A stretch of DNA of 5,449 bases from an uncultured bacterium (GTDB lineage: Bacteria; Cyanobacteriota; Vampirovibrionia; Gastranaerophilales; Gastranaerophilaceae), in assembly GCA_902464375.1 (NCBI GenBank), contig CABQIM010000102.1, positions 1 through 5,449 on the forward strand, given 5' to 3'. Shown piece after piece: positions 1-5,177 of the stretch. The notes beneath the pieces were generated by a model, which worked only from the letters and a program-made list of their open reading frames with translations, was not told the DNA's origin and made no database searches. Within the stretch, counting starts at the first letter, position 1. Each line of letters starts with the position of its first letter. Both the position numbers and the translations under genes were made by a program.

Positions 1-9
1 TTTTAAATA

Positions 10-489
10 TTACTTTAAAGCAACTGTCATATCAGCTTCGATACAAACTTTGCCATCTACATAACCTACACCGTGGCTCTTGCAGATAGGGCCTTTTGCC
101 TTAATTAATTCGATGTGCATTTCAAATCTATCTCCAGGTCTTACGATATTTTTGAATCTTACGTTATCAACTCCTGCATACAAAGTCAATTTGCCCTTGT
201 ATTGTGGTAAGCACATCAAAACAGGTGCTGAACATTGTGCCAAAGCTTCAAGTTGCAATACACCAGGCATTACAGGGTTACCAGGGAAGTGACCTTGGAA
301 GAAAGCTTCGTTCATAGTTAAATTCTTATAACCTTTAGCATACTTTCCAGGAACACATTCTGTAATTCTGTCAACTAGCAAAAATGGGTATCTGTGAGGA
401 ATCATTTCCATAATTTGCATAACGTCAAATGATAAAATGTCTTCACCTGCTTCTGTAGTACCGATTTTTACTCCTAATTCTTCTGTCAT
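10..489 (-). CDS. fabZ: FabZ, 3-hydroxyacyl-[acyl-carrier-protein] dehydratase
   Basis: This cytosolic hot-dog-fold enzyme dehydrates (3R)-hydroxyacyl-ACP to trans-2-enoyl-ACP in type II fatty acid elongation. The 159-residue product carries the family signature PHRYPFLLVDR (residues 31-41), then QGHFPGNPVMPGVLQLEALAQ-type sequence at 65-85 with the catalytic pair His67 and Glu81, and an RF(K)xxVxPGD element at 111-120. The length is slightly above the usual 140-150 because of about 20 extra N-terminal residues before the conserved core. A start at Met24 is therefore conceivable, but a good AAAGGAGAG ribosome site (about 495-503) lies correctly spaced before the ATG at 489, which supports the long form. 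It begins 18 nt after the lpxC stop, so the two are surely cotranscribed. lpxC-fabZ adjacency is common in Gram-negatives (often followed by lpxA) and makes sense because both enzymes draw on 3-hydroxyacyl-ACP. The stop codon is TAA at 10-12; what follows lies outside the window. Identification is firm; FabA is unlikely given the HFPGxPVMPG pattern and the context. Confidence 0.97.
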   Translation of the reverse strand: MTEELGVKIGTTEAGEDILSFDVMQIMEMIPHRYPFLLVDRITECVPGKYAKGYKNLTMNEAFFQGHFPGNPVMPGVLQLEALAQCSAPVLMCLPQYKGKLTLYAGVDNVRFKNIVRPGDRFEMHIELIKAKGPICKSHGVGYVDGKVCIEADMTVALK

Positions 490-507
490 TTAATCTCTCC
501 TTTATCT

Positions 508-1344
508 TTATAATTTTACTAATTTTGTTTTTAATATCTGTGCGACTTTCGCATGAACTGCATGTCCGGCTTCTTTAACAAGAATTTGTGCTCTCATATT
601 CAGAGGTGAAACACCGGTTAAATAAAAATCACCAATCAAATCTAGGATTTTGTGTTTTATTGGTTCTTCAGCAGAGCGCAACTCTGTGGTAAATCCTACA
701 TCTTTCAAGCCTACAATGTTATCAATAGTAACACCTTTTGCAAAACCTAACATTTGATACTTTTTCAAATCTTTATAGAAACCAAAAGTTCTAGCTTCAA
801 TTATTTCTTCCAAATTTTTATTATCCATTGTAACCCAACGATTTCTTAAATCCGGATGGTCATAATTTACAGCATAAGTAATTCTCAAATCCTTGTCCGG
901 TAGAACAACAAGACTGGTTTTGCCATTCAAATAGTAAACAGGTTCACTGACTGTATACAAATCTTTATTTACACCTTCAATGCCTGCTTTTTGGAACAAT
1001 TCTACCCACACTTTTGAGCTGCCATCAAAAATCGGCATTTCTGTTTCTGAAAGATAAACATCAATTGAATCAATTCCGCAGATGGCACATGCCGCAATAA
1101 AGTGTTCGCAAAGCATAACTTTGTATTTGTAATCACCAAGCAATGTTCTATGTTCTTTGCTGCAAAGTGTTACGCAATGTTCTGTAGAATACAAATTCTC
1201 TATGCTAACATTAAACGGAGTATCTGCACCTTTTGAAAATATTCTTATATTACCGCCCCTTGAAGGTTTTATTACAACCTCGCATTCGCGGTTTTTCATT
1301 AACCCTCTACCTGAAGTTTTTATTTCTGTTTTTATTGTACCCAT
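508..1344 (-). CDS. lpxC: LpxC, UDP-3-O-acyl-N-acetylglucosamine deacetylase (divergent)
   Basis: LpxC is the zinc-dependent cytosolic deacetylase that catalyses the committed step of lipid A synthesis, removing acetate from UDP-3-O-acyl-GlcNAc. Catalytic features visible in the 278-residue product are Glu80-His81 (general base and zinc ligand), His231 and Asp235 in HKILDLIGD (zinc ligands), and His261 in AGHAVH (catalytic histidine). IEARTFGF (182-189) and a GVTIDNIV segment (204-211) are also typical. It is a little shorter than the usual ~300 residues. The N-terminal half is divergent: the usual GxGLHxG is GRGLMKN (12-18), and the usual TVEHLLAAL is MLCEHFIAAC (77-86). The ATG at 1344 is the first possible start, since an in-frame TAA lies two codons upstream; its ribosome site is weak (TAGGT, 6 nt away). 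It lies 174 nt downstream of lpxD, a gap large enough for its own promoter, and is followed by fabZ. A fusion to FabZ, seen in some phyla, is absent here. Confidence 0.95.
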   Translation of the reverse strand: MGTIKTEIKTSGRGLMKNRECEVVIKPSRGGNIRIFSKGADTPFNVSIENLYSTEHCVTLCSKEHRTLLGDYKYKVMLCEHFIAACAICGIDSIDVYLSETEMPIFDGSSKVWVELFQKAGIEGVNKDLYTVSEPVYYLNGKTSLVVLPDKDLRITYAVNYDHPDLRNRWVTMDNKNLEEIIEARTFGFYKDLKKYQMLGFAKGVTIDNIVGLKDVGFTTELRSAEEPIKHKILDLIGDFYLTGVSPLNMRAQILVKEAGHAVHAKVAQILKTKLVKL

Positions 1345-1374
1345 GATTTACCTAATATGTTGAACTTGATTAAC

Positions 1375-1397
1375 AATATACAAAATACTTGTATATT
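1375..1397. promoter_or_regulatory. Perfect dyad upstream of lpxC (possible operator)
   Basis: AATATACAA (1375-1383) and TTGTATATT (1389-1397) are perfect 9-base inverted copies separated by 5 bases (AATAC). The centre is about 42 bp upstream of the lpxC ATG, overlapping the candidate -10 element at 1390-1395. A dyad with a half-site of this length and this position looks like a dimeric repressor site, or else a short AU-rich RNA hairpin in the leader. No T-tract follows on either strand, so it is not a terminator. The base composition is very AT-rich, so chance formation cannot be excluded. The regulator, if any, is unknown. Confidence 0.4.
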
Positions 1398-1417
1398 CTA
1401 GATTAGTATTGTCCCAA
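1390..1417 (-). promoter_or_regulatory. Candidate sigma-70-like promoter for lpxC-fabZ
   Basis: On the minus strand TTGGGA (1412-1417) and TATACA (1390-1395) are separated by 16 bp and would start transcription near 1383, giving a leader of about 40 nt before lpxC. The -35 and -10 each deviate from TTGACA and TATAAT. The call rests mainly on position: a 174-bp gap inside an otherwise closely packed cluster. Read-through from lpxD is equally possible, because no T-tract terminator is seen between lpxD and lpxC. Confidence 0.3.
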
Positions 1418-1431
1418 TTTATCTACGGATT

Positions 1432-1513
1432 AGCCCCCACCCTAGCCCTCCCCCTATAAAGGGAGGGGATGCAAGACTTGCTTTCTAAATGTAGGTTGGG
1501 TTTTCAACCCAAC
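1432..1513. repeat. Cluster of three palindromes, REP-like intergenic element
   Basis: This 82-bp GC-richer patch in an AT-rich spacer contains, in order: an imperfect tandem pair of 12-mers (1432-1443 and 1444-1455, 10 of 12 identical); a hairpin CCCTCCC/GGGAGGG (1446-1452 and 1461-1467, 8-base loop CCTATAAA); a short dyad GCAAG-A-CTTGC (1471-1481); and a hairpin GTTGGGTT/AACCCAAC (1495-1502 and 1506-1513, loop TTC). The last lies 5 bp beyond the lpxD stop but has no T-tract after it on the minus strand, so it is not a canonical intrinsic terminator. It may work as a 3'-end stabiliser or rho-dependent end. The composition and palindromic make-up resemble interspersed repeats (REP/MITE-like) found in many bacterial genomes; only one copy is visible here, so repetitiveness is inferred. 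Confidence 0.5.
1434..1454 (-). other. Guanine-quadruplex motif between lpxD and lpxC
   Basis: Read on the minus strand (the mRNA sense), four guanine tracts of 5, 3, 3 and 5 bases are separated by loops of 1 (A), 3 (CTA) and 1 (T) bases. This satisfies the standard G3+N1-7 quadruplex pattern with very short loops. On the plus strand the tracts are C1434-1438, C1440-1442, C1446-1448 and C1450-1454. Half of the motif (1446-1452) is also one arm of a 7-bp hairpin with 1461-1467, so the quadruplex and the hairpin are mutually exclusive folds. The motif lies 90-110 bp upstream of the lpxC start. That it folds in vivo is inference. Confidence 0.5.
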
Positions 1514-1518
1514 AATAA

Positions 1519-2625
1519 CTATTTAGCTTCTACTCCATCATTTACCCCATCTTCAAAAGATTTTAGAAGTGGTTCATATTTTTTGAATTTAGCAATTAAG
1601 TCGCCAGCATCTTTCATAATTTTCAATTGTTTGATAAATTCTTTTCTTGGAACGGCAGGAGCACCAACTACAATGGATTTAGCCGGGAAGCTCTTTGTTA
1701 CACCTGCTTGTGCAGCAATAATAGTGTCATCACCGATTGAAATATGGTCAGCCAAACCTGCTTGACCTGCAATAACTACTCTGTCGCCAATTACACAGCT
1801 GCCTGCAATACCAACTTGTGAAACAATCATACACCCTTGGCCAATACGGCAATTGTGACCAATCATTACCAAATCATCAATTTTTGTATTATCACCAACT
1901 ACTGTATTTTCTATTGTACCTCTATCAATTGCAGTATTAGCACCGATTTCTACATTGTTACCAATTACTACTGAACCGATTGAAGGAATTTTAAAGATAA
2001 CTTGTTGAACATCATTTTCTTTAATTTCGCCATCTTTTCTAGCTTGTTCAATGTTATTCGGATTTTCTGTAACAAAGCTAAAACCATCTGCACCTAGAGA
2101 AACTCCGTGGTGAAGAATAACTTTATCACCAACTTTAACTCTATCACCAATACAAACCGCAGGGTGGAAGAAACAATCAGCACCGATTACTGCACCATTT
2201 CCAATGTATCCGTTTGCTAAAATCTTTGTATTATCACCAATTTGTGCATTTTCACCGATTACAACGTTTGGTCCTAAAGATACGTTCTGACCTAATTTTG
2301 CGGATGGGTGAACTGTAGCTGTTGGGTGAACTCCAGAGTTAACATGCGGTTCTTCATAAAACATTGTGATTAATTTCATCATAGCTAATCTTGGTCTTTC
2401 AACTTCAATAGTAGAAAATCCGTCAATGTTAACACCTAATGGAACTAAAGCAGCCTTTGCTTTTGTATTAGCCAAGTTATTGATTTCTTCTTCGCCTAAA
2501 GCTAAAGCTAGCGTATTTTCTTCTGCCAAAAGAGGTGGTGCAATATTTGTAATCGCAACATCTTTTGCTTTAGAAAGCATACCGCCTGTAATCTGTGCAA
2601 TTTGTTCCAATGTAAAAGTTCTCAT
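1519..2625 (-). CDS. lpxD: LpxD, UDP-3-O-(3-hydroxyacyl)glucosamine N-acyltransferase
   Basis: LpxD transfers a 3-hydroxyacyl chain from ACP to the 2-amino group of UDP-3-O-acyl-glucosamine, the third step of lipid A synthesis, directly after LpxC. The 368-residue product has the LpxD N-terminal uridine-binding domain (about 1-98), then a left-handed parallel beta-helix of hexapeptide repeats ([IV]GxxxxI/V units, about 99-325), and a C-terminal Lys-rich helix (about 327-357) as used for ACP contact. His257 in IGHN matches the catalytic histidine of the family; GADGFSF (178-184) and KIPSIGSVVIG (212-222) are also LpxD-like. The loop between those two motifs (about 185-211) is charged and some 15-20 residues longer than in the E. 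coli enzyme as I recall it, which explains part of the extra length. The single-domain LpxA is excluded by the N-terminal domain. The ATG at 2625 is preceded by AAAGGAG at 6 nt. It lies 15 nt after the rfaE2 stop. Confidence 0.96.
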   Translation of the reverse strand: MRTFTLEQIAQITGGMLSKAKDVAITNIAPPLLAEENTLALALGEEEINNLANTKAKAALVPLGVNIDGFSTIEVERPRLAMMKLITMFYEEPHVNSGVHPTATVHPSAKLGQNVSLGPNVVIGENAQIGDNTKILANGYIGNGAVIGADCFFHPAVCIGDRVKVGDKVILHHGVSLGADGFSFVTENPNNIEQARKDGEIKENDVQQVIFKIPSIGSVVIGNNVEIGANTAIDRGTIENTVVGDNTKIDDLVMIGHNCRIGQGCMIVSQVGIAGSCVIGDRVVIAGQAGLADHISIGDDTIIAAQAGVTKSFPAKSIVVGAPAVPRKEFIKQLKIMKDAGDLIAKFKKYEPLLKSFEDGVNDGVEAK

Positions 2626-2640
2626 AATACACTCCTTTAT

Positions 2641-3108
2641 TTATTTCAAACACTTTTTAATTACGTTCGTTGTAGATTTTCCGGCAACAAAGTCGATAAA
2701 CTCTACTTTTATATTATTTTTGATTACGATATCTCTTTCAGGAAGAGTTTCCAGTGTGTAATCAGCACCTTTTGTGTAAATATCCGGTTTTATTGCTTCC
2801 AACAGTTTTGCCGGAGATTTCTCTTCAAATAATACCACATAATCAACACAGCTCAAAGCTGTTAACAATTCGGCTCTATCTGCTTCACAATTAATAGGTC
2901 TGTCTTCACCTTTAATCATTTTTACTGATTTATCGGAATTTAGCATGACTATAGAATAGTCTGCCAACGCTTTTGTTTTTTGAAGATATCTAACATGCCC
3001 GACATGCAAAATATCGAAACAGCCATTTGTTGCAGCAAAAGTTTTACCCTCCGCTTGAGCGTGTCTTACGATATTAATAATTTCTGCTTGAGTAACTAAT
3101 TTGCCCAA
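2641..3108 (-). CDS. rfaE2: RfaE2, D-glycero-beta-D-manno-heptose 1-phosphate adenylyltransferase
   Basis: This 155-residue cytidylyltransferase-fold protein is predicted to transfer AMP to heptose 1-phosphate, giving ADP-heptose for the LPS inner core. Visible motifs are TNGCFDILHVGH (27-38) with the nucleotide-binding HxGH at 35-38, LNSDKSV (56-62), KGEDRP (66-71), KPDIYTKGADY (107-117), and KSTT (144-147), which takes the place of the family's RTSST-like loop. The KGxDY segment and overall pattern favour RfaE2 (the C-terminal half of E. coli HldE) over glycerol-3-phosphate cytidylyltransferase (TagD). No kinase domain is attached, so the heptokinase must be encoded elsewhere. The start is a TTG at 3106-3108 directly abutting the TAA stop of the preceding gene (TAATTG). 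There is no nearby in-frame ATG that would keep the N-terminal residues and the NGCFD strand, and an AGAGG element lies about 10 nt upstream. Translation by coupling or reinitiation is likely. Confidence 0.9.
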   Translation of the reverse strand: MGKLVTQAEIINIVRHAQAEGKTFAATNGCFDILHVGHVRYLQKTKALADYSIVMLNSDKSVKMIKGEDRPINCEADRAELLTALSCVDYVVLFEEKSPAKLLEAIKPDIYTKGADYTLETLPERDIVIKNNIKVEFIDFVAGKSTTNVIKKCLK

Positions 3109-3315
3109 TTATCTATTACCTCTCATATTATCAATGGATAACTGAATACTGTCTTTTATTCTTTCAAAAGTATCAGCCTGAGATTCAATGTAAATTTTCT
3201 TCTCTATAGGCATTTCTTTAGGAAGAATACCGGATTTTTCAGCTACAATTTTTGCTTTTTCCATTTTTTTGTTTGTCGGTCTAAAATTAATGCCGGCTAT
3301 TTTACTTACTTTCAT
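3109..3315 (-). CDS. Small basic protein of unknown function (68 residues)
   Basis: I do not recognise this protein. The 68-residue product begins MKVSKIAGINFRP, is rich in lysine and isoleucine, has no signal peptide, no transmembrane segment and no cysteine pair, and is likely soluble and basic. The middle (about 17-40) is lysine-dense (NKKMEKAKIVAEK, then PIEKK), and the C-terminal part (about 43-64) could form one amphipathic helix. An upstream in-frame ATG at 3348 would add 11 residues but would overlap asd by 34 nt. The ATG at 3315 instead overlaps the asd stop by one base (TAATG), the usual arrangement for translational coupling, so I chose it. Its stop abuts the TTG start of rfaE2. 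The position between asd and rfaE2 within a close-packed operon argues that it is a real gene. A function in envelope synthesis is only guilt by association. Confidence 0.7.
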   Translation of the reverse strand: MKVSKIAGINFRPTNKKMEKAKIVAEKSGILPKEMPIEKKIYIESQADTFERIKDSIQLSIDNMRGNR

Positions 3316-4328
3316 TAAAACAACCCCATTTCTATTACTCTCTTGCATATTCTAACAGTATTTAATGCTGCGCCGATTCTAATATTATCAGCAACACACC
3401 ATAAAGAAATACCATTATTAAATGCTAAATTTTTTCTTATGCGTCCAACAAATACAGGATTTACACCGCTAGCATCTCTTGTTGTCGGATATTCAAAATT
3501 CTCCGGATTATCAATCACTTTTACTCCAAATGCGTTTTCTAAAATTGAACGAGCTTTTTCCGGAGTAATTGATTCTTCAAACTCAATATCAACAGCTTCT
3601 GAATGACCGTTAAATACAGGTACTCTCGCTGCTGTACAAGAAATTAAAACACTTTCATCAAGGTGTAATATTTTTCTTGTTTCATTTACGACTTTCATTT
3701 CTTCTTTTGTGTATCCGTTTTCGCAAAATACGTCAATTTGCGGAATTACGTTGAACGAAATCGGTTTTTTGAAACATTTGTTTTCAAAAGGTTTGCCTTC
3801 CAGATTGGCAATTGTGTCATTCTTAAGTTCATTGATTGCAGCAAGTCCTGCACCTGAAACAGCTTGATATGTTGATACAATAAGTCTTTTAATGCCAAAT
3901 TTTTTCAATGGTTCAAGTATAAGCATCAATTGGGAAGTTGAACAATTTGGGTTTGCAATAATACCCTTGTGTTTTCTCAAATCTTCATCATTAACGCCTG
4001 CAATTACTAGTGGAACATCTTTTTCCATTCTAAAAGCAGAAGAGTTATCAATAATTAAACCACCTCTTTTAACAATCTCCGGTGCAAACTTCTGGCTGGT
4101 TGAACCACCGGCAGAAGCCATAACAATATCAATGTCGTTAAAAGAATCCGGAGTCGCTTCTTCTACCGTGTAATCTTGACATTTGAAGGTTACGGTCGTA
4201 CCGGCACTTCTTGCACTTGATAAAAACTTGATGGTTTCAAATTCAATTCCAAGTTCTTCGGTAATCTTCGTAATCTCTCTGCCAACAACACCTGTAGCAC
4301 CTAAAATAGCGATTCTTGGTTTTCTCAT
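3315..4328 (-). CDS. asd: Aspartate-semialdehyde dehydrogenase
   Basis: Asd is a cytosolic NADPH-dependent enzyme that reduces L-aspartyl-4-phosphate to L-aspartate-4-semialdehyde, the branch point to lysine/DAP, threonine and methionine. The 337-residue product has the Rossmann GATGVVG motif (residues 10-16), SSARS (37-41) and SSAFR (96-100) in the cofactor/phosphate-binding region, and the catalytic cysteine Cys129 in NPNCSTSQ. Arg235 and His242 lie in ARVPVFNGHSEAV (234-246), the substrate-binding arginine and the acid/base histidine. Length is normal for the family. The pattern fits the bacterial Asd family that includes Gram-positive and cyanobacterial members. The ATG at 4328 follows AGGAG by 5 nt, and the start lies 15 nt after the dapB stop. 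The 3' end overlaps the next gene by 1 nt. Its product is the substrate of DapA, which together with the DapB encoded just upstream leads to tetrahydrodipicolinate. Confidence 0.97.
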   Translation of the reverse strand: MRKPRIAILGATGVVGREITKITEELGIEFETIKFLSSARSAGTTVTFKCQDYTVEEATPDSFNDIDIVMASAGGSTSQKFAPEIVKRGGLIIDNSSAFRMEKDVPLVIAGVNDEDLRKHKGIIANPNCSTSQLMLILEPLKKFGIKRLIVSTYQAVSGAGLAAINELKNDTIANLEGKPFENKCFKKPISFNVIPQIDVFCENGYTKEEMKVVNETRKILHLDESVLISCTAARVPVFNGHSEAVDIEFEESITPEKARSILENAFGVKVIDNPENFEYPTTRDASGVNPVFVGRIRKNLAFNNGISLWCVADNIRIGAALNTVRICKRVIEMGLF

Positions 4329-4343
4329 TTCATCTCCTATATT

Positions 4344-5090
4344 CTATAAAATGTTCTCTAAGCCATAAACAAAGTTATGGTTCTTTTCTACATAATCGAT
4401 TGCTCTCAATACACCATCCATGTAACATTCTCTGTTCATAGAGTCATGACGAATTGATAAAAGTTGTCCGTTTGCTCCGAACAAAACTTCTTGAGAAGCA
4501 ATATATCCGGGCATTCTAACAGAATGTATATGGATATTATTATAAGAATTTGCGCCCCTTGCGCCTAAAATAGTTTCTGTTTCTTGACAATTACCGGTTG
4601 TGAAATTTGTATTTTCACCAGCCATCATTAATGCTGTTTTTACCGCGGTACCCGATGGAGCATCTTTCTTTTGATTATGGTGAAGTTCTATAATTTCAGC
4701 ATTATCAAAATACTTAGCAGCCATTTGTGCAAACTTCATCATCAAAACTGCACCGGTAGAAAAATTTGGAGCAATTAAACATCCTAAACCTTGTTTTTCT
4801 GAAAGTTTTTTAAGTTCTGCAATCTGCTCGTCAGTAAGTCCGGTTGTCCCAATAACAATATTAATACCGTTGTTTAAGCAATATAAAGCATTTTCATAAA
4901 TTGATTTTGGTTGAGTAAAATCAACAAGAACATCAATTTTAACAGACTCTTTTGCATCTTTTATACTAGCAAATTCGCCATCTTTAATATCAATTTTTGC
5001 TACTAAAGTTAAATCCTTCGCATTGTTAACGGCTTTGATGACTTCCTGTCCCATTTTACCGTTAGCACCGCATACTGCAATATTTGTCAT
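4344..5090 (-). CDS. dapB: 4-hydroxy-tetrahydrodipicolinate reductase
   Basis: DapB reduces 4-hydroxy-tetrahydrodipicolinate (the DapA product) to tetrahydrodipicolinate with NAD(P)H in lysine/meso-DAP synthesis. The 248-residue product has the dinucleotide-binding GANGKMG (8-14), a DFTQP strand-end (58-61), GTTG (81-84), and the signature ELHHNQKKDAPSGTA (135-149). His137 corresponds to the catalytic acid/base and Lys141 to the substrate-binding lysine (E. coli His159 and Lys163). The substrate-domain segment HSVRMPGYIASQEVLFG (189-205) resembles the SVRLPG form known from Firmicutes and cyanobacteria rather than the SVRGG form of proteobacteria. Length is normal, near 250. The start at 5090 is well supported by an AGAGGAGGG ribosome site with 4-5 nt spacing. 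It is the first gene of the cluster; the stop is TAG at 4344-4346, 15 nt before asd. Confidence 0.97.
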   Translation of the reverse strand: MTNIAVCGANGKMGQEVIKAVNNAKDLTLVAKIDIKDGEFASIKDAKESVKIDVLVDFTQPKSIYENALYCLNNGINIVIGTTGLTDEQIAELKKLSEKQGLGCLIAPNFSTGAVLMMKFAQMAAKYFDNAEIIELHHNQKKDAPSGTAVKTALMMAGENTNFTTGNCQETETILGARGANSYNNIHIHSVRMPGYIASQEVLFGANGQLLSIRHDSMNRECYMDGVLRAIDYVEKNHNFVYGLENIL

Positions 5091-5115
5091 GGAACCCTCC
5101 TCTTAGTGTATATAA

Positions 5116-5144
5116 ATTATAATATAAACACACAAAAAAATAAC
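5116..5144 (-). promoter_or_regulatory. dapB: Candidate promoter for the dapB-asd-rfaE2-lpxD unit
   Basis: A perfect TATAAT lies at 5116-5121 on the minus strand; initiation near 5109 would give a leader of about 19 nt containing the strong ribosome site at about 5095-5104. The -35 region at 17-bp spacing is GTTATT (5139-5144), a poor match, followed by a T-run. The promoter would sit directly downstream of the terminator at 5150-5177, which would insulate it from upstream transcription. Many TATAAT-like words occur in this AT-rich stretch, so confidence is limited. Confidence 0.35.
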
Positions 5145-5149
5145 CATAC

Positions 5150-5177
5150 AAAACAAAAAGCCGCAATCTGTTGCGGC
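5150..5177 (-). terminator. Rho-independent terminator upstream of dapB
   Basis: On the minus strand a perfect 7-bp stem GCCGCAA/TTGCGGC (5171-5177 and 5160-5166) with loop CAGA is followed immediately by TTTTTGTTTT (5159-5150). The plus strand has no T-tract after the hairpin, so it acts in one direction only. It is 60 bp upstream of the dapB start. It must therefore end either a transcript from beyond the window, a short RNA starting within 5178-5449, or act as an attenuator in a longer dapB leader. Confidence 0.8.

Noticed and set aside
80..292. Plus-strand ORF of 70 codons inside fabZ
   Set aside because: It is antisense to a firmly identified FabZ, has no recognisable domain and no ribosome site. 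The other plus-strand ORFs (1157-1363, 1469-1765, 2366-2761, 2602-2832, 3343-3606, 3892-4173, 4183-4368) fall for the same reason.
1434..1468. CRISPR or tandem-repeat array
   Set aside because: Only two imperfect 12-mers and isolated palindromes are present, with no regular spacers.
1495..1513. Intrinsic terminator for lpxD
   Set aside because: The hairpin right after the lpxD stop is convincing, but on the minus strand it is followed by CCTACATTT and not a T-run. It is better treated as part of the palindromic repeat cluster.
3109..3348. Longer 79-residue form of the small gene starting at 3348
   Set aside because: It would overlap asd by 34 nt. The ATG at 3315 gives a standard one-base TAATG overlap, so the shorter form is preferred.
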